From an uncultured Flavobacterium sp. (GTDB taxonomy: Bacteria; Bacteroidota; Bacteroidia; Flavobacteriales; Flavobacteriaceae): a stretch of DNA of 18,426 nucleotides. Every line of letters begins with the position of its first letter. The first letter of the stretch is position 1. The stretch is from NCBI RefSeq assembly GCF_946481155.1, contig NZ_CAMLMK010000060.1, positions 1 to 18,426 of the forward strand, in the 5' to 3' direction. Below are positions 8,462-14,555 of the stretch, piece by piece. The notes below the pieces were generated by a model. That model searched no databases. It was not told the origin of the DNA and was given only the letters and a program-made list of their open reading frames with translations. The translations under genes were made by a program, and so were the position numbers.

Positions 8462-8496
8462 TCTATCATCTATTCTCTATATTCTTTAATCTTAAA
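8462..8496 (-). repeat. Heptamer array, opposite orientation (right arm)
   Basis: Five consecutive 7-base units on the plus strand all begin TCT, such as TCTATTC and TCTATAT. On the minus strand they read nnnnAGA, the same theme as the AAATAGA units of the left arm. The two arms form a degenerate inverted repeat around an 18-base centre and end eight bases before the ATG at 8505. Confidence 0.65.
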
Positions 8497-8504
8497 AGAT
8501 AATC

Positions 8505-9125
8505 ATGGCACAATTCATCAAAATATATCCCGAAAACCCAAGCGAGAAAGAAATCGCAAAAGCAGTGAAAGTGCTAAGAGAGGGCGGACTAATAATCTAC
8601 CCCACCGATACGGTTTACGGTTTGGGCTGTGATATTACCAATACCAAGGCTTTGGAACGCATCGCAAAAATCAAAGGCATTAAGCTCGAAAAAGCTAATT
8701 TCTCTTTCGTTTGCAGTGATTTAAGCAATATTTCCGATTATGTGAAGCAGATTGATACATCAACGTTTAAAATTCTTAAAAGAGCCTTGCCTGGACCATA
8801 TACATTTATTCTGCCGGGAAACAATAACCTTCCGAAAGAATTTAAGAAGAAAACGACTGTAGGTATCCGTGTTCCCGATAATGAAATCGCTTTGGAAATC
8901 GTACGCCAGTTAGGAAATCCAATCGTTTCCACATCGATTCATGATGATGATGAGGTGTTAGAGTATTCCACTGATCCAGAACTGATTTTCGAAAAATGGC
9001 AAAATCTGGTAGATATGGTGATTGATGGTGGTTATGGAGATAACGAAGCTTCCACCATTATCGATTTATCGGAAGGTGAGCCTGTAGTTATACGGGAAGG
9101 AAAAGGAAGCCTTGATATTATATGA
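8505..9125 (+). CDS. YciO-type Sua5/YciO/YrdC family protein
   Basis: 206 residues, the same length as E. coli YciO. The YrdC fold is clear: GGLIIYPTDTVYGLGC (residues about 27-42), the central PGPYTFILPG, then GIRVPDN, STSIHDD and PVVIREGKG at the end. Members of this superfamily bind ATP and threonylcarbamoyl-AMP; TsaC/Sua5 makes threonylcarbamoyl-AMP for the t6A37 modification of tRNA. The region KIKGIKLEKANFSFVCSDLSNIS resembles YciO rather than TsaC, so it is often labelled L-threonylcarbamoyladenylate synthase although that activity is less certain for YciO-type proteins. Cytoplasmic, probably RNA-binding. It may be co-transcribed with the helicase, as no hairpin terminator of standard type separates them. 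The gene ends at a heptamer array and a shared terminator. Confidence 0.88.
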   Translation: MAQFIKIYPENPSEKEIAKAVKVLREGGLIIYPTDTVYGLGCDITNTKALERIAKIKGIKLEKANFSFVCSDLSNISDYVKQIDTSTFKILKRALPGPYTFILPGNNNLPKEFKKKTTVGIRVPDNEIALEIVRQLGNPIVSTSIHDDDEVLEYSTDPELIFEKWQNLVDMVIDGGYGDNEASTIIDLSEGEPVVIREGKGSLDII

Positions 9126-9166
9126 GTTAACAGTTCTTAGTTAACGGTTTATAGTCAGTTATAGAT
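9125..9166 (+). repeat. Heptamer array immediately after the YciO-type gene
   Basis: Six 7-base units start on the last base of the stop codon. Typical units are AGTTAAC (twice, at 9125 and 9139) and AGTTCTT. The first four units keep the GTT core in register. It lies between the stop codon and the terminator hairpin. Confidence 0.6.
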
Positions 9167-9168
9167 AC

Positions 9169-9204
9169 AAAAAACGCCCTGATACTTTTCAAGGCGTTTT
9201 TTTT
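9169..9204. terminator. Bidirectional intrinsic terminator
   Basis: AAAAAACGCC (9169-9178) pairs with GGCGTTTTTT (9193-9202); one mismatch and three further pairs lie inside. There are A and T runs on both sides. It separates the YciO-type gene (+) from the convergent OmpA-type gene (-). Confidence 0.85.
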
Positions 9205-9207
9205 ATA

Positions 9208-9232
9208 TCTAAAAATCTAAGAAGTCTAAATT
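9208..9232 (-). repeat. Short TCTAA repeat at the 3' end of the OmpA-type gene
   Basis: TCTAA occurs at 9208, 9216 and 9225 (spacings 8 and 9), running into the OmpA-type stop codon. It reads TTAGA on the minus strand, the same word as in the octamer array at 11136-11191. Three units only, so weak. Confidence 0.35.
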
Positions 9233-10064
9233 ACTTGCTTAGTGTTTTCATCTCTTTCTCAAGCATATCATAGAACTGGTCTATTTTCGGCATGATGATG
9301 ATTCTTGTTCTTCTGTTTTTTGAACGATTGGCCGGAGAATCATTATCCACTAAAGGAATGTAATAACTTCTTCCTGCCGGGATTAACTGTTTCGGGTTAA
9401 CGCCCAAGTCTTTCTGTAAAACCCTTACGATGGAAGTTGCTCTTTTAACTGATAAATCCCAGTTGTCAAGCAATACTGCATTTTTGATTGGCACATTGTC
9501 GGTATGGCCTTCAACCATACACTCGAAATCCGGTTTGCTGTTAATCACTTTCGCAACTTTGCTTAAAACACCTTTTGCTCTGTCGCTTACTTCATAACTT
9601 CCTGATTTGAATAATAGGTTATCGGCAATGGAAATCATAACAACGCCTTTTTCCACGTTGATGTTAATGTCCGGATCATCTATTCCCACTTCGCGTTTTA
9701 GGCTGGTAACAAGCGCTAAAGTAACACTGTCTTTTTTGGTTAAAGCATCCTGAAGACGTGAGATTTTCAAATCTTTCTCTCTCATGCTTTCTAATGATTT
9801 CTCAAGATTCTCAGCACCTTTTGTAGTTAGAACAGTCATTTCCTTTGAACTGTTGATTAAATCGGTGTTGTTCTTTTTTAAGTATTCGTTTTGGCTACTT
9901 AAAGCGTCTTTTTCGGTAAGACAAGTGTTCAGTTTAACGGTACAGGTGTTTAATAAATCCTGAATCTCTTTGTTTTTGGCTTCTAATGCTGCAATTTTCT
10001 TTTTTGCTCCGCATGAAGAAAGCGAAATTGCTACTACTGAAAGGATAATAAATAATCGTCTCAT
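9231..10064 (-). CDS. OmpA-family peptidoglycan-binding lipoprotein
   Basis: 277 residues. A signal peptide ends in the lipobox LSSC, with Cys18 lipidated, so it is anchored to a membrane, probably the outer one. Residues about 22-130 are charged and heptad-rich, consistent with a long coiled coil (KKKIAALEAKNKEIQDLL and onward). From about 135 there is an OmpA/MotB C-terminal domain: LLFKSGSYEVSDRA, then VEGHTDNVPI, DNWDLSVKRATSIVRVL, LIPAGRSYY and the final NRSKNRRTRIIIMPK. The Asp and Arg of DNWDLSVKRA and NRRTRI are the residues that hold diaminopimelate of peptidoglycan in this family. The likely role is tethering the envelope to the cell wall; the coiled coil would act as a spacer. The gene converges on the YciO-type gene and lies 77 bases after the glycosyltransferase gene. 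Confidence 0.88.
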   Translation of the reverse strand: MRRLFIILSVVAISLSSCGAKKKIAALEAKNKEIQDLLNTCTVKLNTCLTEKDALSSQNEYLKKNNTDLINSSKEMTVLTTKGAENLEKSLESMREKDLKISRLQDALTKKDSVTLALVTSLKREVGIDDPDININVEKGVVMISIADNLLFKSGSYEVSDRAKGVLSKVAKVINSKPDFECMVEGHTDNVPIKNAVLLDNWDLSVKRATSIVRVLQKDLGVNPKQLIPAGRSYYIPLVDNDSPANRSKNRRTRIIIMPKIDQFYDMLEKEMKTLSK

Positions 10065-10089
10065 GATTAATTTTTTTAATGATGAACTA

Positions 10090-10097
10090 CAAAGTTA
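10090..10097 (-). promoter_or_regulatory. Candidate -7 element for the OmpA-type gene
   Basis: TAACTTTG on the minus strand, a full TAnnTTTG match 25 bases before the start codon. It predicts a leader of about 20 bases. No TTG is seen at the -33 position. It implies transcription separate from the glycosyltransferase gene. Confidence 0.4.
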
Positions 10098-10141
10098 GTA
10101 AGTTCTGTAGGGGAGGAAAAGTTTAAAACGATAAACTAATG

Positions 10142-11134
10142 TTAAAAATTAACATCAAAAATCTTACCCTTTTTCACGAAGTAGCGGTAAACAATGGAGT
10201 TTGTTCTGTAATAATCCGTGGCCTGGTACTGTTCTCTTTTAACTAAAAACTTGATAACGTGGAAGTAAAAAGAAAAATGCGAACGCACAACGGCCCATGT
10301 ATGCTTTGGTTTTCCTTGTAATAAAAATCGAATTCCGGCTATTCCGTCGAGTAGCAAGCGAAATAGAATAACTGTGTTTAATTGTCGTTTGGGAAGATTT
10401 TTAGCAAGCATCGAAAGGGAATTCCTGAAATTCAGAAAGGTTTTCTTTGGATTCTCGGCTCCCAAGGTAGCACCGCCCACATGATATACTGTTGAGGTAC
10501 CACAATATTTGGCAATATGGTTCCTATTAAAAGCACGCCAACACAAATCAATTTCTTCCTGATGGGCAAAGAAAAGAGGGTCAAAGCCGTTAAGCTCGCG
10601 ATAAACATCTTTCCTGATAAAAAAACAAGCCCCTGACGCCCAGAAGATTTCGATGGTATCGTTATATTGTCCGTGGTCTTTTTCAATGGTATCGAAGATA
10701 CGTCCGCGGCAGAAAGGAAATCCGTATTTGTCGATGAAACCTCCTGCAGCTCCTGCATATTCAAAGTATTCCTTATTCTTGAAATCTAATATTTTCGGCT
10801 GAATGATAGCAGTTTGCGGTTCTTTTTCAAATAGCTCAAGAATCGGTTGCAGCCAGTTTTCAGTAACTTCAATATCGGAATTGACTAAAGCGTAAATTTC
10901 TTCTTCTACAAATTGAAGTGCCTCATTGTATCCTTTGGCGAAACCATAATTGCCTTTATTCTCAATAATCCTTACGGAAGGGAAATTGGTTTTCACATAT
11001 GCAACTGAATGATCCGTAGACGCGTTATCAGCTACATACACTGTTGCTTCGGGAGAGTATTTGATAACAGAAGGCAAGAATTGCTCTAACAGCTTCACTC
11101 CATTCCAGTTCAATATGACAACAGCGATTTTCAT
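10142..11134 (-). CDS. Glycosyltransferase family 2
   Basis: 330 residues. The GT-A fold begins at once: MKIAVVILNWNG, then VADNAST (34-40) for nucleotide-sugar binding, IIENKGNYGFAKGYN, the metal-binding variant NSD (85-87), WASGAC (165-170) and HQEEIDLCWR (191-200), which carries the catalytic-base acidic region typical of rhamnosyltransferase-like GT2 enzymes. The C-terminal 100 residues are basic and hydrophobic (VVRSHFSFYFHVIKFLVKRE), probably an amphipathic membrane-associating tail. The family transfers a sugar from a nucleotide donor, usually for polysaccharide or glycolipid; donor and acceptor cannot be read from sequence. No other sugar genes lie nearby. The ATG abuts an octamer array that fills the spacer to the nuclease-like gene upstream; the two may share a transcript. 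Confidence 0.88.
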   Translation of the reverse strand: MKIAVVILNWNGVKLLEQFLPSVIKYSPEATVYVADNASTDHSVAYVKTNFPSVRIIENKGNYGFAKGYNEALQFVEEEIYALVNSDIEVTENWLQPILELFEKEPQTAIIQPKILDFKNKEYFEYAGAAGGFIDKYGFPFCRGRIFDTIEKDHGQYNDTIEIFWASGACFFIRKDVYRELNGFDPLFFAHQEEIDLCWRAFNRNHIAKYCGTSTVYHVGGATLGAENPKKTFLNFRNSLSMLAKNLPKRQLNTVILFRLLLDGIAGIRFLLQGKPKHTWAVVRSHFSFYFHVIKFLVKREQYQATDYYRTNSIVYRYFVKKGKIFDVNF

Positions 11135-11135
11135 T

Positions 11136-11191
11136 CAGATACTCAGATTATTAGATCGTTAGATTTTTGGACTATAAGAATTTTAGAGTGC
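11136..11191 (-). repeat. Octamer array filling the spacer between two genes
   Basis: Seven consecutive 8-base units in unbroken register. The first four share AGAT in the same place (CAGATACT, TAGATCGT among them); the last three are more degenerate. It starts two bases upstream of the glycosyltransferase start codon and runs into the 3' end of the HsdR-N-like gene, so it is nearly the whole 48-base spacer. Confidence 0.7.
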
Positions 11192-11635
11192 CGGAACAAA
11201 ATCCGGTAGCTCACGGAGAAACTGGTATTGTTCGTTTTCAAAATCCATTTGACAAAAATAGTGATTTAGGCCATTGGTAACCATTAAATATTGTGATTCC
11301 AATACCATATTATATCGGGCAATCTGGTCGAAGGTGTTTTGTGCTATGGTAATTTCCGGGGCTTTGCATTCTATCAGCAAGAACAGTTTTCCATTGGGCT
11401 GAAAAACAACAATGTCGTAACGTTTAGTCAAACCATTGATGCTGATCGATTTCTCCACGTTGATATAGGATTTCGGATACTTTTTGTGTTGTAAGAGAAA
11501 CTGAACTACGTTTTGACGCACCCATTCTTCCGGAGTAAGCACGACAAACTTTTTCCGGATTTCATCAAACACAGCGATTTTATTTTCACTATTTTTGAAC
11601 CGAAACGTATAAGCAGGGAAATTCAGTTTTTGCAT
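11183..11635 (-). CDS. Standalone HsdR N-terminal-like nuclease domain protein
   Basis: 150 residues, soluble. It matches the nuclease domain found at the N-terminus of type I restriction subunit HsdR (HSDR_N type): EEWVRQNVVQFLL, then the PD-(D/E)xK core RYDIVVF (Asp74) and LLIECKAP (Glu89, Lys91), followed by QIARYN, whose Gln104 and Tyr108 match the QxxxY motif of type I nucleases. All four key residues are present, so it could be active. There is no motor domain and no methylase or specificity gene nearby, so it is not a restriction system in itself. It is divergent from holA, an arrangement I recall as common in flavobacteria, which hints at a housekeeping DNA role (inference). The promoter below predicts an mRNA with almost no leader. 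Confidence 0.82.
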   Translation of the reverse strand: MQKLNFPAYTFRFKNSENKIAVFDEIRKKFVVLTPEEWVRQNVVQFLLQHKKYPKSYINVEKSISINGLTKRYDIVVFQPNGKLFLLIECKAPEITIAQNTFDQIARYNMVLESQYLMVTNGLNHYFCQMDFENEQYQFLRELPDFVPAL

Positions 11636-11639
11636 TTGG

Positions 11640-11671
11640 CAAAGCTATCATCAAATAACCAAATAACCAAA
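11640..11671 (-). promoter_or_regulatory. -33/-7 promoter of the nuclease-like gene, predicted leaderless
   Basis: On the minus strand: TTTG (11671-11668), 20 bases, TAGCTTTG (11647-11640). Transcription should start a few bases on, at or next to the ATG (first base 11635), so the mRNA would have little or no leader. The -33 element lies in an octamer-array unit. Confidence 0.5.
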
Positions 11672-11686
11672 TCAACGTATTTTGGA
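11647..11686 (+). repeat. Octamer array in the divergent nuclease/holA spacer
   Basis: Five 8-base units; ATAACCAA occurs twice in tandem (11655-11662, 11663-11670), flanked by ATCATCAA and ATCAACGT. The array supplies the in-frame TAA (11664-11666) that bounds holA upstream, and overlaps the promoter of the divergent gene. Confidence 0.6.
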
Positions 11687-12686
11687 CGAAGTTTTAAGAA
11701 TCATAAAGGAAATACAAGCCGGAAATATAAAGCCTATCTACTTTTTAATGGGTGAAGAGCCATATTATATTGATAAGCTGGCCGAATATATCGAGAAGAA
11801 TGTCCTGCAGGAACACGAGCGCGACTTCAACCAAACGGTATTGTATGGCCGCGATGTTTCTGTGGAAGACATCGTTGGGAACGCAAAACGCTACCCGATG
11901 ATGGCCGACCGTCAAGTTGTTATTGTAAAAGAAGCGCAGGAACTGTCCAGAACGATTGACAAGCTGGAAGCTTACGCGGAAAATCCGCAGCCGACTACGG
12001 TTTTGGTGATTTGCTATAAATACAAGACACTTGATAAACGCAAGAAAGTTACCAAAACTTTAGAAAAAGCCGGAGTAGTTTTCGAAAGCAAGAAGTTGTA
12101 TGAGAATCAGGTAGGAGATTGGATGAAAAGGGTATTGGCCGGAAAAAAACTAAATATCGAACCAAAAGCTGCTGCTATGTTTGTAGATTTCTTAGGTACG
12201 GATTTAAGCCGAATTGCCAACGAAATTGATAAACTGGCGATTATATTAAAGGAAGGCGAGACCATTACTCCTGCCATTATAGAAGAGAATATTGGTTTCA
12301 GCAAAGATTTCAATCCGTTTGAATTGCGTAAGGCGATAGGCGAACGAAACCAGCTAAAAGCCTACCAGATAGCGGATTATTTCGCACAGAACCCAAAAGA
12401 CAATCCAATCGTACTTACAATCGGGCTGGTATTTGGCTTCTTTTCGCAATTGCTGCAGTATCACGGACTGAAAGATAAATCCAAAGCGAATGTCGCGAAA
12501 GTGCTTAAGATTAATCCCTACTTTGTTTCCGATTATGATGTGGCATTAAAGAATTACCCAATGAAGAAAGTCAGCGCCATAGTGGGAACACTACGGGATA
12601 TCGATGTGAAAAGCAAAGGTGTAGGCGCGAACAACATGCCGCAACACGATTTGCTGAAAGAGATGCTTGTGAAGATTTTTAATTAA
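11682..12686 (+). CDS. holA: DNA polymerase III subunit delta
   Basis: 334 residues, normal for HolA. It is the clamp-loader subunit that opens the beta sliding clamp, acting in the cytoplasm at the replication fork. Landmarks: IKPIYFLMGEEPYYIDKL at the N-terminus, ERDFNQTVLYGRDV, AKRYPMMADRQVVIVKEAQ, then TVLVICYKYKTLDKRKK, FLGTDLSRIANEIDKL, and the C-terminal collar-like AQNPKDNPIVLTIGLVFGFFSQLLQYHGL. The start is TTG at 11682: an in-frame TAA lies at 11664-11666, no ATG occurs until the conserved FLMGEEP, and MDEVLRIIKEIQ is the start I remember for flavobacterial HolA. A TTG start could lower expression, which fits a low-abundance subunit. No full promoter match was found before it. It ends at a heptamer array and a shared hairpin. 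Confidence 0.92.
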   Translation: MDEVLRIIKEIQAGNIKPIYFLMGEEPYYIDKLAEYIEKNVLQEHERDFNQTVLYGRDVSVEDIVGNAKRYPMMADRQVVIVKEAQELSRTIDKLEAYAENPQPTTVLVICYKYKTLDKRKKVTKTLEKAGVVFESKKLYENQVGDWMKRVLAGKKLNIEPKAAAMFVDFLGTDLSRIANEIDKLAIILKEGETITPAIIEENIGFSKDFNPFELRKAIGERNQLKAYQIADYFAQNPKDNPIVLTIGLVFGFFSQLLQYHGLKDKSKANVAKVLKINPYFVSDYDVALKNYPMKKVSAIVGTLRDIDVKSKGVGANNMPQHDLLKEMLVKIFN

Positions 12687-12693
12687 GAGGGCG

Positions 12694-12735
12694 AAGAAAA
12701 GAGAAACAAGAAACAAGAAGCACGAAAGAGAAATA
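12694..12735 (+). repeat. Heptamer array after holA
   Basis: Six 7-base units, consensus AAGAAAC (units AAGAAAC, AAGAAGC). It starts seven bases after the holA stop codon and stops at the terminator stem. It shares its unit with the array at 14507. Confidence 0.6.
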
Positions 12736-12736
12736 C

Positions 12737-12769
12737 AAAAGGGACATTCCGCATAAGAGTGTCCCTTTT
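12737..12769. terminator. Bidirectional intrinsic terminator after holA
   Basis: AAAAGGGACA (12737-12746) pairs perfectly with TGTCCCTTTT (12760-12769) around a 13-base loop. T runs are short on both sides. It lies between holA (+) and the convergent gene at 12780-13490 (-). Confidence 0.75.
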
Positions 12770-12779
12770 ATGTTCTTGC

Positions 12780-13490
12780 TTAATTTTTAAAGTTGATTCC
12801 TTTAATCATATTGTATTCTATTGAATTGGCGCCATATTGCGATTTTACCATTTCTTTGATACGGGTAGTCGTTTCGGTTAGTTTTTTAAAACCAATCTGG
12901 CGTTCATCAATCCTCGGCTGATAGATACTGAATTTATGTGTCACCGTATTATTAACCTCAGCAGCAGCAGCATGTAAGGTATTTAATGCCGGAATTTTGA
13001 TGGCAACATTAGTGGGGTTGTAATGAGGGCCGTATTGTTCTAAAAATCGGATTATTTCAGCAAAGTGCTGTAACTGATTGTTATACACTCTCTCACAACG
13101 ACTGATAATCTCATGAGAGGAATGGGTGGTTATTGGAGAAGGTTTCTCTTCCCGTATTTTTTTTATGAAGGTGTTTAAGTTATTGTAGTCTGGTGAGTTA
13201 GTGCCATTTTTTGCCCTTACATAAGATTTTACCAGCGTAAGCGTTTTGGCAAGGGAGTTAGGATTTACCGTGAATGTGTTTTTGCGGTGTCGCACAGCTT
13301 CTGAAAATTCATGATGTGTGGTAGAATGCTTTAATTGTGTCTCACTTAGTTGCGTAACAAGGCGTTGGAAACTTTCGGGGGTGAGCTCCGGAATGCCTGG
13401 GTTGTAGTTTTGAAGCGTACTAATGAGCTGATAAAACTGTTCAGCTCTTGCCAAACGCGCGGCATACGAAGCTTGTGATTGTTTTGTCAT
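12780..13490 (-). CDS. Unknown soluble protein with a two-fold internal repeat
   Basis: 236 residues, with no signal peptide or membrane segment; probably helical. I do not recognise a named family with certainty, although similar flavobacterial hypotheticals exist as I recall. The two halves match at a constant offset of 124 residues: Phe19/143, Ile23/147, Leu26/150, Tyr29/153, Pro31/155, Thr85/209, Lys88/212, Val91/215, Gly96/220, Asn98-Ser99/222-223, Tyr102/226 and Asn103/227. The best matched segment is TLVKSYVRAKNGTNSPDYN against TRIKEMVKSQYGANSIEYN. This indicates an old tandem duplication of a domain of about 90 residues. A linker rich in Thr/Ser/His (about 115-130) joins the halves. 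No catalytic motif is seen. The gene is single, convergent with holA and divergent from 13776. Function is unknown. Confidence 0.7.
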   Translation of the reverse strand: MTKQSQASYAARLARAEQFYQLISTLQNYNPGIPELTPESFQRLVTQLSETQLKHSTTHHEFSEAVRHRKNTFTVNPNSLAKTLTLVKSYVRAKNGTNSPDYNNLNTFIKKIREEKPSPITTHSSHEIISRCERVYNNQLQHFAEIIRFLEQYGPHYNPTNVAIKIPALNTLHAAAAEVNNTVTHKFSIYQPRIDERQIGFKKLTETTTRIKEMVKSQYGANSIEYNMIKGINFKN

Positions 13491-13521
13491 GTTGATTTTT
13501 TTAATCGTAGGAATTATTTTG

Positions 13522-13529
13522 CAAAAATA
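13522..13529 (-). promoter_or_regulatory. Candidate -7 element for the internally repeated protein
   Basis: TATTTTTG on the minus strand, 31 bases before the start codon at 13490. No matching -33 TTG was found. Confidence 0.3.
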
Positions 13530-13775
13530 GAAAAGTTAGCCATAATATTAAAGGTTTATTGTAAGAAATTGCTATCAGTACTGTTTGTATTGTTCTGAAA
13601 CTTATAAAAGTGTTCGTGTCAGCTACTTAGAAAAGAGTAAGGGAAGGAAATCTTTACCTAACCCGGAAACTTATAAGAAAGAAAACGCTATTTCATTTCT
13701 CAGGAAAAAACCAAAACTTCTTTTTTGTATATTTAACATTCGTTTACTTACTTTTTAAACGTTTCACCAACGCTA
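13530..13775. other. Divergent intergenic region, no gene seen
   Basis: With the -7 element to its left, this is most of the 285-base spacer between divergent genes. It holds an 11-base direct repeat GAAACTTATAA (13597-13607 and 13666-13676) and an inverted repeat CGTTTA (13741-13746)/TAAACG (13756-13761), next to the palindrome AAACGTTT (13757-13764). TATATTTA at 13728-13735 is a near -7 match for the gene at 13776. An operator or small RNA is possible, but nothing firm supports one. Confidence 0.3.
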
Positions 13776-14501
13776 TTGCATTTGAAAGTACATTCAATCA
13801 TATTACTTCTATTACTGTTCTTCGGACAGGCAACACCTTTAGCCGCGCAGGAATGGAAAACCCTAAAAGCCTACCGGGAAGCAACCGGAAACGAAACGCT
13901 TCAGGAAGGCTGTTGGCTGAAAAAAGACCGCAAGAACCAAACCGAGGTCTGGAAAAAAGCGAATGTTTACAATCTCTCTATAGAAAACGGCAGCCAAAAA
14001 TATAAAACGCTGAGCGAGATGTGTGATTTCTATCTTTGGTTTGATCAGGAACGAAAAAGGATGGGCCATGAAATCAAATGGATTGGTATTGCTCAGGTAG
14101 TTGCCACTCAGCTTTCCAACCTGGACATTACTTTTATACGGGTCGTTATCGTAAGAGATAAAGAAGTGGTTGGTTTCGCGCATGAAGGGTGTGCGAAGGT
14201 GCTGGCGTATGCCTTTCCGAAATTAAGGGAAGTTTATTTTTCGAAAGAGATACTCAAGGGAAAAACCGCTGAGGAATGGGACCGTGAGTATGGAATGGGG
14301 GAGCAGTGCCTAGTACTGGAACCGATTTACAAAAAACTGTCGGAAAAAGCAATCTGCAAACTGGACTGGATGGCGAAAGGGAAAGGGATTTACTTTTTTG
14401 CAGTTCCAAAGAAGATAAGATTTGAAGGCAGTATTAAAGATTGTGAGACGCGGTTCAGGCATGGACGGGACAAAGTGGCGCTGCAGGTAAATGGAGAATA
14501 G
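13776..14501 (+). CDS. Secreted protein of unknown function
   Basis: 241 residues. The start is TTG at 13776 (a second TTG at 13782 is possible); no ATG precedes or lies within the signal peptide. The signal peptide is basic then leucine-rich (HSIILLLLLFFGQ), with cleavage near LAAQ/EW. The mature part begins EWKTLKAYREATGNETLQEGCWLKKDRK, is rich in Lys and Trp, has a few Cys, and ends in a basic stretch (RFRHGRDK). Similar proteins occur in other flavobacteria as I recall, and all are hypothetical. The region CDFYLWFDQERKRMGHEIKWIGIAQ is the most family-like. No enzyme motif is recognised. It is probably periplasmic. The ABM-like gene follows after a spacer occupied by a heptamer array. Confidence 0.65.
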   Translation: MHLKVHSIILLLLLFFGQATPLAAQEWKTLKAYREATGNETLQEGCWLKKDRKNQTEVWKKANVYNLSIENGSQKYKTLSEMCDFYLWFDQERKRMGHEIKWIGIAQVVATQLSNLDITFIRVVIVRDKEVVGFAHEGCAKVLAYAFPKLREVYFSKEILKGKTAEEWDREYGMGEQCLVLEPIYKKLSEKAICKLDWMAKGKGIYFFAVPKKIRFEGSIKDCETRFRHGRDKVALQVNGE

Positions 14502-14506
14502 GTGGG

Positions 14507-14555
14507 CAAGAAGCAAGAAGCAAGAAAATAGAAAAATAATAGATTATTGATATAT
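14507..14555 (+). repeat. Heptamer array before the ABM-like gene
   Basis: Seven 7-base units: CAAGAAG twice in perfect tandem, then CAAGAAA and ATAGAAA, degrading into AT-rich units that end at the ATG at 14554. It covers nearly the whole spacer and shares its unit with the array at 12694. Confidence 0.65.

Noticed and set aside
11183..11635. A type I restriction-modification system
   Set aside because: Only an HsdR-N-like domain is present; no HsdM, HsdS or motor domain was seen.
13597..13676. An 11-base direct repeat GAAACTTATAA in the divergent spacer
   Set aside because: It is AT-rich and found twice only, 69 bases apart, with no array or partner; chance is plausible.
13741..13764. An inverted repeat CGTTTA/TAAACG and palindrome AAACGTTT as an operator
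   Set aside because: Short and AT-rich, with no regulator gene nearby; noted in the spacer entry only.
6024..14555. CRISPR arrays among the periodic repeats
   Set aside because: Periods of 7-8 bases, no conserved 25-40-base repeat with spacers, and no cas genes.
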